Source: Rhodoferax antarcticus ANT.BR (GTDB lineage: Bacteria; Pseudomonadota; Gammaproteobacteria; Burkholderiales; Burkholderiaceae_C). Taken from it: a stretch of DNA of 64,000 nucleotides. The translations under genes were made by a program, and so were the position numbers. The notes below the pieces were generated by a model. That model saw only the letters and a list, made by a program, of their open reading frames with translations, was not told the origin of the DNA and made no database searches. The DNA lies in contig NZ_MSYM01000005.1 in the NCBI RefSeq assembly GCF_001938565.1, positions 158,918 through 222,917 of the forward strand, read 5' to 3'. This document shows, one piece after another, positions 45,435 through 52,272 of this stretch. Positions within the stretch are counted from its first letter, which is position 1. Each line of letters begins with the position of its first letter.

Positions 45435-45752
45435 CTAAACCGCAAAAGATTCTCTGGATTGCCCCTGTGCCACCAGTGCCGACAACCAGCGCGGCATCAG
45501 GCCGCGACCAGACCAGGTTTCGCCGTTGGGGCCACGGTATTTAACCGGCGCCGGATTCCCCGACTTACCAGCCGCCGCTGCTGGCTTGCGCCCGCGGCCC
45601 TTGGCGCGCTCCAGATCCTCCAGCGTGATACCAAAGGCGTCCATCTTGCCCAAAATATCTGCCACGGTGGCAGCCAATTCAGCGGCCCTGATTTCTTCAG
45701 CCTGCTTTTGCAGTAAGGCGATCTGGTTTTGAATTTCAATCAAAGAAGACAT
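45435..45752 (-). CDS. H-NS-family DNA-binding protein
   Basis: A 105-residue H-NS-like protein. An N-terminal coiled coil (EIQNQIALLQKQAEEIRAAE) mediates oligomerisation; the C-terminal DNA-binding tail has YRGPNGETWSGRGLMPRWLS, with an AT-hook-like GRG core. A basic linker (KGRGRKPAAAAGKSG) joins them. H-NS proteins silence AT-rich, often foreign DNA, and its position within a locus full of decayed and foreign modules is suggestive. It is a single gene between capD-like and a sugar transferase gene. Confidence 0.92.
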   Translation of the reverse strand: MSSLIEIQNQIALLQKQAEEIRAAELAATVADILGKMDAFGITLEDLERAKGRGRKPAAAAGKSGNPAPVKYRGPNGETWSGRGLMPRWLSALVAQGQSRESFAV

Positions 45753-45808
45753 TCTTGTTCTTTCTAAATACGAAGTTGTGAGACCCTGATTGCATGTTTC
45801 CCATGCTT

Positions 45809-46369
45809 TTAATGGCTCACATTATCTCTTGTCAAAACCTTTAATGCCGTCATGAAAATAATTTTTACATCAAAAAAAAGGGATTGGCAGTGCAAATACT
45901 CAATATCAAGCGCCACTTTGTCAGGTATGGGCAGTTCATCGCGTCCATTGACCTGCGCCCAGCCGGTAAGCCCAGGCTTGAGGCGGTGCACGCCAGCACG
46001 GGTGCGCAGGTCCATCAGGTCATGCTGGTTAAACAGCGCAGGCCGGGGGCCGACAAAACTCAAATCGCCTTTGATAATGCTCCAGAGTTGCGGCAACTTA
46101 TCCAGACTACTCTTGCGCAAGAAACTGCCCACAGGCGTTAAATAGGCATCCGGATTGGACAGCAAACGCGTGTCCACCGCGGGCGTGCCCACCAGCATGC
46201 TTCTGAACTTGGGCATTTTGAATATCTTGTTGTCTTTGCCAACCCGGTCTGACCAATATAAGACCAGCCCCGGTGAGGCGAGACACACCAATATCGCCAC
46301 GCCTAGCAACGCCAGCGCCAGAAAAATGTCGGCCACTAGGCGCAGAAATAAATCAAATAGTCGCTTCAT
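45809..46369 (-). CDS. initiating sugar-phosphate transferase (PglC/WcaJ family), copy 1
   Basis: A 186-residue polyprenyl-phosphate sugar-1-phosphate transferase. The N-terminal re-entrant hydrophobic helix (about 10-35), FKMPKFRSM, the core SSLDKLPQLWSIIKGDLSFVG with PRPAL, and GLTGWAQVNGRDELP match the small PglC type. It attaches the first sugar to undecaprenyl phosphate. It is a diverged relative of the copy at 50146-50712, sharing the final VSH end. It lies downstream of remnant toxin-antitoxin genes. Confidence 0.9.
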   Translation of the reverse strand: MKRLFDLFLRLVADIFLALALLGVAILVCLASPGLVLYWSDRVGKDNKIFKMPKFRSMLVGTPAVDTRLLSNPDAYLTPVGSFLRKSSLDKLPQLWSIIKGDLSFVGPRPALFNQHDLMDLRTRAGVHRLKPGLTGWAQVNGRDELPIPDKVALDIEYLHCQSLFFDVKIIFMTALKVLTRDNVSH

Positions 46370-46557
46370 TCCTTCTGTAGAGAATGTAAGGCGTGGATGT
46401 CGGCCAACTGCGCACCAGCCGACCGAGTTCAGCCCTGGCGCGACCCATCAAGGGTTGCTTAAGCAAAAGGTCAGACTAACCACTGTCGGTAACTGTCAAT
46501 GTTGACATCAGCCTTGGCCGCGAGCTTGATGATTCGGTCTTGCCGATATTGCTCATG

Positions 46558-46734
46558 TCACTCCCTCTGCTGTGTGGTTTCTTGCTCTGCTTTTGGTAGC
46601 TTTCTGGAAGTGTGGACGATATCAACCACTTCCCAAACTGCGCCGTCAAGCTGGCGGATGAAAGCGACATAAGGCAGTTTTGAGATGACAAGCTTGCGGC
46701 TTGCGGGGAACAGGTCGCTGGCAGGAATGCTCAT
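46558..46734 (-). pseudogene. RelE/ParE-type toxin fragment (C-terminal half)
   Basis: Fifty-eight residues with SRKLVISKLPYVAFIRQLDG and AVWEVVDIVHTSRKLP, which match the C-terminal strand region of RelE/ParE toxins (compare TRELVIPxLPYVxxYRxxG). The N-terminal 40-50 residues of the normal fold are absent. It starts 19 bp after the RelB/DinJ-type gene, in the place where the toxin should be. Either a remnant or a degenerate mini-protein; toxicity is doubtful. Confidence 0.75.
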
Positions 46735-46753
46735 GGCGAAGCCCTCTATTTTT

Positions 46754-47125
46754 TCAACTTGCTGCCATATCCGATTTTGGCCTGACCTTCGCTGGCAAAT
46801 TCATTTTGCTGCGCCGGGCTTCAAGACGCGCATGAAGAACGGCTTTTGCTGTTTCGTTCGAATAGCTCTTCATTTCTCCGCTGTCCAGGGCATTGATGTT
46901 TTTTTGCAGACGCGTGCGAAGCCATTCGGTGTAACTCGCCTCGGCAGGTTGACCGGAATCTTCCGGGCCGTCGGCAGCAATGACCAGGGGGAGCGTGCGG
47001 GTCTTGTAAACCTGGGTCATGAAAACCCGCACGGCCTCAGACGGGCTAATGCCCATCTCGCGCAAGACGGCAAAGGCACCGTCCTTGATGGTCGAGTTCA
47101 TGCGCAATTGAATGGTTGCGTCCAC
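46754..47125 (-). CDS. RelB/DinJ-type antitoxin
   Basis: About 123 residues from a GTG at 47125; ATG 47101 is an alternative. The ribbon-helix-helix part reads ATIQLRMNSTIKDGAFAVL, then MGISPSEAVRVFMTQVYKTRTLPL, characteristic of RelB/DinJ. The partner toxin downstream is truncated. The frame stays open upstream into a fragment of a PIN toxin (LVTNNTPEFERVPGVRLENW), so a longer hybrid translation would be possible from an upstream start; whether it is made is unknown. Confidence 0.78.
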   Translation of the reverse strand: MDATIQLRMNSTIKDGAFAVLREMGISPSEAVRVFMTQVYKTRTLPLVIAADGPEDSGQPAEASYTEWLRTRLQKNINALDSGEMKSYSNETAKAVLHARLEARRSKMNLPAKVRPKSDMAAS

Positions 47126-47140
47126 ATCTGACGGCCCGTT

Positions 47141-47235
47141 CGCCCAATTTTCCAAGCGCACTCCCGGCACCCGCTCGAATTCGGGGGTGTTGTTGGTCAC
47201 CAGAATGGCATTGCATGCCAACGCGTGGGCGGCGC
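47141..47235 (-). pseudogene. VapC (PIN) toxin C-terminal fragment
   Basis: About 31 residues, AAHALACNAILVTNNTPEF and RVPGVRLENWA, match the very conserved C-terminal end of VapC toxins (AHALALGATLVTNNTREF...). The rest of the PIN domain is missing; a stop precedes the fragment. It abuts the RelB-type gene in the same frame. Confidence 0.8.
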
Positions 47236-47664
47236 ATCAATGCAACACCTCATCGCGGCAACCCTCGCGGCGGCCGCCGCGAATACTTCGGTGGCCTTGA
47301 GGCGGCGTATGGTCAGGGTGCAGCGCTGGTCGATCAGCGTGGCAATCTGGCCCAGGGTGGGGTGGCCATTGCCTTGCGCTTCTAAAGCAGCTTGCGTGGA
47401 TCGAGCCAGATCGGGCAGGCGTTTGGCGATGTCGAGAAGGCGCTTTTTAGCCTGCGCCGGGGACAGCTGAGCATCGTTTGCAAACTGCACCCAGTGCCTT
47501 GCCTGCACTTCAGAAAACTTGTATTTGCTGCCGATCTTCATGGCCATCTTGTCGGTCAGCCGCGGGCAAACGGCGTTAAGTGGGGTTAAGTGGGGGGTTA
47601 AGTGGGGTCTGACCCCAATTAACCCCTTGGGGTCGGCCAGCAAAAGATCAAACACCTGCTTCAC
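47197..47664 (-). pseudogene. HipA-type kinase C-terminal fragment
   Basis: The frame is open for 155 residues, but only about 47299-47553 is homologous: KMAMKIGSKYKFSEVQARHW, LSPAQAKKRLLDIAKRLP and TLIDQRCTLTIRRL, the last helical portion of HipA toxins. The kinase core is absent, the left end comes from repeat sequence (47580-47625) and the right end runs out of frame into the VapC fragment. It is non-functional as a kinase. Confidence 0.72.
47593..47626 (+). repeat. TCTGACCCCAATTAA repeat, short copy
   Basis: GTGGGGTCTGACCCCAATTA, preceded by tandem GTTAAGTGGGG units. It shares the TCTGACCCCAATTAA core with the 40-bp repeats at 48757, 49194 and 50083. GGGGTC and GACCCC make it palindromic. 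Confidence 0.65.
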
Positions 47665-48053
47665 GATGAGTACAACTCCACCTTCAGACCCGCAAATATC
47701 TTGAAATCCGCCACGTTGCGTGTGAGTAGCGCATAACCGTGGTGCACCGCAGTGGCGGCAATCAGCGCATCGTGCGCTCCTGCAGTTACGCCTTTTGAGA
47801 GCGCCGCCAGCATGCGTGCGTGAGTACGGCCAACTGACAAAGAAAAATCCAGCACAGGAATGTTGACCAGCAGGTTTTCCACAAACGCCGCGCGTTGCGC
47901 CTTGCGCTCGGCCGTGTTGGCGCGCTCCACCCCCACAAGAAGTTCGCTAGCTGTCACGGCGCTCATGTAGGCCCCGCCGTAAGATGCCCAGCGAGCCAGG
48001 TCTAGCTTGCCGCCAGACTTTTCCGCCAACACCCATACGTCGGTATCAATCAT
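47661..48053 (-). CDS. VapC-type PIN toxin
   Basis: A 130-residue PIN-domain RNase: Asp in MIDTDVWVL, Glu in VTASELLVGVERA, Asp in AGAHDALIAATAV and Asn/Asp in LTRNVADFKIF. All expected acidic positions are present, so it is likely active. ATG 48053 overlaps the stop of the antitoxin gene (ATGA); ATG 48062 is also in frame. This appears to be the most intact toxin of the cluster between the sugar-transferase copies. Confidence 0.88.
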   Translation of the reverse strand: MIDTDVWVLAEKSGGKLDLARWASYGGAYMSAVTASELLVGVERANTAERKAQRAAFVENLLVNIPVLDFSLSVGRTHARMLAALSKGVTAGAHDALIAATAVHHGYALLTRNVADFKIFAGLKVELYSS

Positions 48054-48331
48054 GAGGCCCATGGATCGTCTCGCGTCAACAGGTTTGAGCGCAACGCGCC
48101 CACATCTTTGGCCATGGACTGACGCTCAGACCCACTGATCTGCGGCCCCTTCAGCAGCAGGTCATCCAGCCGGTCCAACGGGAAGCCGCTGGGTGCTGCG
48201 GCGGGCAATACTCGCGCCACAACCCGCTTGCCACGCTGAATATCCAGCGTTTGCCCTTGGTACTGCACCTGGTTTAAAAAATCCGATAAACCGCGTGAAA
48301 ACTCGGTCACTGTCAATACGATAGTGCTCAT
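48050..48331 (-). CDS. Phd/YefM-type antitoxin
   Basis: A 93-residue antitoxin: VTEFSRGLSDFLNQVQYQGQ, LDIQRGKRVVARVLP gives the Phd/YefM fold, and the C-terminal acidic tail would bind the toxin. It overlaps the VapC start, a classic arrangement for a type II pair. Confidence 0.85.
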   Translation of the reverse strand: MSTIVLTVTEFSRGLSDFLNQVQYQGQTLDIQRGKRVVARVLPAAAPSGFPLDRLDDLLLKGPQISGSERQSMAKDVGALRSNLLTRDDPWAS

Positions 48332-48371
48332 AAGGCATTCTCCATAAATTGGATAATCAGCTTATCATATT

Positions 48372-48560
48372 TCATGACAAAACCTGTCTTTCTCGACCTG
48401 TAGCCGCTTTCTTCAAGCCTTCATCCAGAGATAGCGGCGGCGTCCAGCCCAACAGTTGCCGGGTTTTGGAGATATCCACCTGCAAAGACCCGCACAGCCA
48501 CGATCAAATCGACCAAGCTATCCAGTGCAATACCAGACACGGCATAGGCATACCAGCGGC
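48372..48560 (-). pseudogene. NDP-sugar epimerase remnant
   Basis: The minus strand encodes CGSLQVDISKTRQLLGWTPP and LSLDEGLKKAA, nearly the same as the C-terminus of the epimerase at 51298-52272. Just before it, ALDSLVDLIV and AYAVS match two earlier parts of that protein, joined by deletions. So this is a second epimerase copy with most of its body lost. Confidence 0.8.
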
Positions 48561-48717
48561 GCGCTCAAATTCATGTCGGTTTGAATCACAGCAGCCTCGC
48601 CGCGAACAATTGAGTTACTCAAGACCGGTTGCAACACCTGCAAGCACGTTGGCCCCGGCGAACCCAGCCGCACCGCCGCCAGCAATGCCGGCATCGCCAT
48701 CAACTTGCGGTCACTCT
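48561..48717. other. unassigned sequence between remnants
   Basis: A minus-strand frame covers this stretch (LLAAVRLGSPGPTCLQVLQP), but I recognise no family and no start signal. It may be another decayed fragment. Confidence 0.4.
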
Positions 48718-48799
48718 CTATTTGATAGCTGCTTGCGCATATATTACGGGGGTTACAGGCCAATTAACCATAATTAATTAGAATCTGACCCCAATTAAT
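48718..48799 (+). repeat. composite repeat R1
   Basis: A degenerate dispersed repeat (GATAGCTGCTTGCGC at 48724, then GGGTTACAGGCC) is followed by CAATTAACCATAATTAATTA and GAATCTGACCCCAATTAA. The same composite occurs at 49150-49232 and in part at 50070-50121. Confidence 0.75.
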
Positions 48800-48812
48800 T
48801 AGGAGCGTGATC

Positions 48813-49131
48813 CAGGCGGCGCAATTGTGGTCGCATCAGTGCGACACCCCATCGCGTCGCAGCACTTTGACGAAGGTCAGCCACAAAATGCGGCTATCAA
48901 ACGCCAGCGACTGGCGCTGCAGGTACGCTGCATCCAGCTTGACCTTGTCAGGGATCGGCAACTCATCGCGCCCATTCACCTGCGCCCAACCGGTGAGCCC
49001 GGGCACCAGCTCATGCACGCCGTGCTGGGTGCGCAGCGCAATCAGATCATGCTGGTTAAACAGCGCTGGGCGCGGCCCGACAAAGCTCATGTTGCCAGCC
49101 AGAATGCTCAACAGCTGCGGCAACTCGTCCA
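48813..49131 (-). pseudogene. sugar-phosphate transferase, truncated duplicate
   Basis: About 319 bp almost identical to 50123-50441, the 3' half of the intact sugar transferase gene (FVGPRPALFNQHDL, GLTGWAQVNGRDELP, VLRRDGVSH). The homology ends at LDELPQL; upstream of it the frame runs into repeat R2. No N-terminal helix or start remains. Nearly identical nucleotides indicate a recent duplication. Confidence 0.9.
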
Positions 49132-49149
49132 ATATGAATCGACAAAAGC

Positions 49150-49232
49150 TCTTAATTAAATAGCTGTATGTGCAAGTACCACGCGGGCTACAGCCCAATT
49201 AACCATAATAAATTGATATCTGACCCCAATTA
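49150..49232 (+). repeat. composite repeat R2
   Basis: It has AATAGCTGTATGTGCAAG, then GGGCTACAGCC, then CAATTAACCATAATAAATTG and ATATCTGACCCCAATTAAC. It lies directly left of the UPF0175/DUF3368 gene pair. Confidence 0.75.
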
Positions 49233-49249
49233 ACGCCAATTAACGTTAC

Positions 49250-49729
49250 CTAATTACCCTCACCGACCCGAGTGGCAATTCTGTTCATCAGTCCCTCATG
49301 AAAGAAAATGCCTTGCTCGCGCATACCGTGGGTCGCTTTCAAAAAAGATGGGATTAACCCCTGCACACGAGCCTTGGCTAAAACACCCAAGGTGCCGGTA
49401 ACCCGAAGTCCCATGTATTCGGCCATATTTCGACCCAATTTTTCATCAACGATCACCAGTGATTCAGGCACCATTGCCGCAAGCAACAAGGTGTCACGCT
49501 CGCCTCTGTCAAGTTCGAAAAGAGCTGGCAGTCGCCTATCGGTTTGCACTGGCTGCACGCTTACCCACGACAATTTTTTCAGATCTGGCACCAAAATTCT
49601 GCCGCCTTCGCTGCATTCATCCGCCACCGACGGTGCCACCACAATTTCACCAAAGATTGACGGCAAAACGTGCAGCAGGTCTACGCTACATAGAGCGATG
49701 AAAGGCGTTGTGTTTGAAAAAACCTTCAC
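49250..49729 (-). CDS. DUF3368 PIN-like toxin
   Basis: A 159-residue PIN-like protein of the DUF3368 family: VFSNTTPFIALCSVDLLHVL, ELDRGERDTLLLA, LVIVDEKLGRNMAEYMGLRV and TGTLGVLAKAR. It is taken as the toxin of a pair with the UPF0175 gene upstream. The start is GTG 49729, which overlaps the antitoxin TGA (GTGA). The frame upstream of that GTG is only the antitoxin gene read in another frame. Confidence 0.87.
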   Translation of the reverse strand: MKVFSNTTPFIALCSVDLLHVLPSIFGEIVVAPSVADECSEGGRILVPDLKKLSWVSVQPVQTDRRLPALFELDRGERDTLLLAAMVPESLVIVDEKLGRNMAEYMGLRVTGTLGVLAKARVQGLIPSFLKATHGMREQGIFFHEGLMNRIATRVGEGN

Positions 49730-49980
49730 AGCAAAGCCGTTTCGCGAGCCAAGTCGTCTTCGTTGTCCGCCAGCAAGGTCGCCCCAGCTTGCATGGCTTG
49801 CAGCAAGAAATGCACACGTGGCAGGCCTAACCAACGCGCAGCCATACCAGATGACAGCTTGCCATCTTTGAACAAGGCAATGGCTGACTGCAGTTTGACA
49901 AGCTCAGCAAACCCGTCTGCATCCAAGTGCAAGCCCATCAGAATTTCTGGTGGACAGTCAATTTCAATGATGTGCTTCAT
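49726..49980 (-). CDS. UPF0175-family antitoxin
   Basis: An 84-residue protein: LKSAIALFKDG-like LQSAIALFKDGKLSSGMAAR, then WLGLPRVHFLLQAM, a helix-turn-helix-like UPF0175 signature. UPF0175 genes commonly precede DUF3368 genes, and the four-base overlap supports translational coupling. The pair is flanked by composite repeats R2 (left) and R3 (right), like a mobile cassette. Confidence 0.85.
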   Translation of the reverse strand: MKHIIEIDCPPEILMGLHLDADGFAELVKLQSAIALFKDGKLSSGMAARWLGLPRVHFLLQAMQAGATLLADNEDDLARETALL

Positions 49981-50069
49981 CCAATTCCCCGGTTGAATTT
50001 AGTGCGATATTGGCTCAAGTCGCTTCCCACTTGATAGCACCGTATGTTAGTAAGATGGGGCTTCCCAAT

Positions 50070-50121
50070 GCCAACTACAGGTCAATTACCATAATTAATT
50101 AGAATCTGACCCCAATTAATT
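50070..50121 (+). repeat. composite repeat R3
   Basis: CTACAGGTCAATTACCATAA then TTAATTAGAATCTGACCCC and AATTAATT. It matches the right part of R1 and R2; the left dispersed-repeat part is mostly gone. It is joined directly to the end of the intact sugar transferase gene. Confidence 0.75.
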
Positions 50122-50145
50122 TCAGGCGGCGCAATTGTGGTCGCA

Positions 50146-50712
50146 TCAGTGCGACACCCCATCGCGTCGCAGCACTTTGACGAAGGTCAGCCACAAAATG
50201 CGGCTATCAAACGCCAGCGACTGGCGCTGCAGGTACGCTGCATCCAGCTTGACCTTGTCTGGTATCGGCAACTCATCGCGCCCATTCACCTGCGCCCAAC
50301 CGGTGAGCCCGGGCACCAGCTCATGCACGCCGTGCTGGGTGCGCAGCGCAATCAGATCATGCTGGTTAAACAGCGCTGGGCGCGGCCCGACAAAGCTCAT
50401 GTCGCCCGCCAGAATGCTCCACAGCTGCGGCAGCTCGTCCAGGCTGCTTTTGCGCAAAAAGCTGCCAATCGGCGTGAGATGCGATTTGGCGTCTGCCAGC
50501 AAATGCGTGGCCACCGCAGGCGTGCCCACGCGCATGCTGCGGAACTTGGGCATCTTGAACAGCTTGTTGTGCCGCCCCACGCGGTCTGACCAATACAGGG
50601 CCGGCCCGGCAGAGGTCAGCCGCACCGCCAGCGCCACCAGCAACACCGGGATGGCCAAAACCACAGCGGCCACCAGGGCCAGCAAAAGATCAAAAAACCG
50701 CTTCAAACTCAT
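50146..50712 (-). CDS. initiating sugar-phosphate transferase (PglC/WcaJ family), copy 2, intact
   Basis: A 188-residue polyprenyl-phosphate sugar-1-phosphate transferase. The N-terminal hydrophobic helix (about 8-32), DRVGRHNKLFKMPKFRSM, SSLDELPQLWSILAGDMSF and GPRPALFNQHD are all present. It starts synthesis of the repeat unit on undecaprenyl phosphate. The 3' half is duplicated at 48813-49131. It stands 27 bp after the antitoxin gene of the HigBA-like pair. Confidence 0.92.
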   Translation of the reverse strand: MSLKRFFDLLLALVAAVVLAIPVLLVALAVRLTSAGPALYWSDRVGRHNKLFKMPKFRSMRVGTPAVATHLLADAKSHLTPIGSFLRKSSLDELPQLWSILAGDMSFVGPRPALFNQHDLIALRTQHGVHELVPGLTGWAQVNGRDELPIPDKVKLDAAYLQRQSLAFDSRILWLTFVKVLRRDGVSH

Positions 50713-50739
50713 ATCCCTTCTGCCGCTTCTTTTACCTGG

Positions 50740-51063
50740 TTAAGCCAGCACCTTCAAACCATGCTTTTCAACAACGGAAAGCAGCTTAAGCGCCATGCCG
50801 CTGGGTTGCTTAACGCCGGCCTCCCACTTTTGAACAGTCGATTCACTCGTATTGAGGTAGCGGGCAAATACGGGCTGGCTCACATGCGCTCGCTCACGAA
50901 TGCGCTTGATTTGCGCTGGCTCAATCGCAGTGAGTACGGTAATACACGATGCATCGAATTCGCGCATAGTCGCTTTGTCGATCACGCCAACCTTGTGCAG
51001 AGCAGTAGCCGACGCATGGATGGCCTTGAATGCGTCACTTTTAAATTTGGGTTTTGTCGTCAT
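50740..51063 (-). CDS. HigA-type antitoxin (XRE family)
   Basis: A 107-residue helix-turn-helix protein: KRIRERAHVSQPVFARYLN, then TSESTVQKWEAGVKQPSGMA, matching the antitoxin of HigBA/RelE-linked pairs. ATG 51063 lies inside the end of the upstream toxin gene (23-bp overlap). The antitoxin is intact, while the toxin is shortened. Confidence 0.88.
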   Translation of the reverse strand: MTTKPKFKSDAFKAIHASATALHKVGVIDKATMREFDASCITVLTAIEPAQIKRIRERAHVSQPVFARYLNTSESTVQKWEAGVKQPSGMALKLLSVVEKHGLKVLA

Positions 51064-51289
51064 GGCATATTTCCACAAAATGTTGGTCGTTTACCAAGTG
51101 CTTGACCTGTAACTCTGTCAAACCTGCGTAACTCTTCGCCAGCAAACGAAAGGCAATGAGCTCATCCGCCTGGCCAGCCATTACTTGGCGAATAGCTTCG
51201 CAAAGCTCGGCATCGCTTATGTTGGCTTTTTTCGCATCTTTGCTGAACTTGGCAGCCTTAAATGCGCGTTGAGGAAGTTTCGCTGGCAT
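51041..51289 (-). CDS. RelE/HigB-type toxin with internal deletion
   Basis: Eighty-two residues. The N-terminus (FKAAKFSKDAKKANISDAEL, CEAIRQVMAGQAD) and C-terminus (FRLLAKSYAGLTELQVKHLV) match opposite ends of HigB-like (COG4737) toxins, but the 30-40 residues between them, which form the central strands and active site, are missing. The frame is kept across the junction. It is likely non-toxic. ATG 51289 is used; it starts nine bases after the epimerase stop. Confidence 0.75.
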   Translation of the reverse strand: MPAKLPQRAFKAAKFSKDAKKANISDAELCEAIRQVMAGQADELIAFRLLAKSYAGLTELQVKHLVNDQHFVEICHDDKTQI

Positions 51290-51297
51290 GAGGAAGT

Positions 51298-52272
51298 CTA
51301 GCACCTGGTGTCACCATTTGTCAACTCAAGAGACCCCGCCGCCGCCCGCTTCAAGCCTTCATCCAGCGACAGCGGCGGTGTCCAGCCCAGCAGCTGGCGG
51401 GTTTTGGTGATATCCACCTGCAAAGACCCGCACAGGCGCTGCGCTACATCTGGCTTGCCCACCATGGCCGCCGCATATCGAAGCCAGCTTTGCGGCACAG
51501 GAAGCAGGCGCGCCGGTCTATCAAGCGCTTGCCCCATGCGGCGCAGCAGCTCTGACGTGGAAACATCTTCGCCATCGGAGACCAAAAAAGTCTGATTGGC
51601 TGCAGCGGGATGCGTCAGGCAAAGCACAATCAAATCGACCAAGTTGTCGAGCGCCACCAGACTGCGCTGGTTATGAATGGAACCTAAAGGCAAAGGCACG
51701 CCACGCTGCAACCAGCGCATCATGGCGGCAAAGTTGGCCTTGACCCCAGGGCCATACACCAAGGGCGGGCGAATGATGACCACCTCCATGCCTGTCTGCG
51801 CTGCCAGCTCGCGCAAACCCTGCTCAGCCTCCATCTTGGACACGCCATAGGCATCCAGCGGGGCGGGCGCATCGTCCGCCTTAAACAGTGACCCCAACTG
51901 CGTCGCCTCGCCGTTGACCTTGACAGAGCTGACAAACACAAAGCGCCGCACGCCAGCTGCAGCCGCTTGCCGAGCCAGGTTCAAGGTGCCTTGCACGTTG
52001 ACCCGGCGAAACTCTTCAAGTGGGTCAGCGGCTGTATCAGTCATCACATGCACGCGTGCAGCACAGTGAATGACAACTGATACGCCCTCAAGCGCAACCG
52101 TCCAGTCGGCAGAAGGTGTCAACTCACCCGTCACGCGGGGTAGCACCCTCTCTGGCCACTGCTGTCCAACTCTGCGCGCAGCCACTGCAACCCGTCGCGA
52201 CTCATCGTCCGCAAGCAAGCGCTGCACGATTGCTTTGCCGACAAAGCCTGTTGCCCCAGTAACCAAAATCAC
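51298..52272 (-). CDS. NAD-dependent NDP-sugar epimerase/reductase (WbpV-like)
   Basis: A 324-residue extended short-chain dehydrogenase. It has the nucleotide motif VTGATGFVGKAIVQRL, the SSVKVNGE segment and the catalytic YxxxK in DAYGVSKMEAEQ. Members beside WbpM-type dehydratases reduce the 4-keto sugar to QuiNAc or epimerise hexoses; which reaction applies here is inferred from context. It starts with GTG overlapping the WbuB-like stop (GTGA). A decayed copy lies at 48372-48560. Confidence 0.85.
   Translation of the reverse strand: MILVTGATGFVGKAIVQRLLADDESRRVAVAARRVGQQWPERVLPRVTGELTPSADWTVALEGVSVVIHCAARVHVMTDTAADPLEEFRRVNVQGTLNLARQAAAAGVRRFVFVSSVKVNGEATQLGSLFKADDAPAPLDAYGVSKMEAEQGLRELAAQTGMEVVIIRPPLVYGPGVKANFAAMMRWLQRGVPLPLGSIHNQRSLVALDNLVDLIVLCLTHPAAANQTFLVSDGEDVSTSELLRRMGQALDRPARLLPVPQSWLRYAAAMVGKPDVAQRLCGSLQVDITKTRQLLGWTPPLSLDEGLKRAAAGSLELTNGDTRC

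Noticed and set aside
46380..46557. Possible extra small gene downstream of the RelE fragment
   Set aside because: Frames are short and overlap, without a clear start or family; QYRQDRIIKLAAKADVN in one frame is not enough to call a gene.
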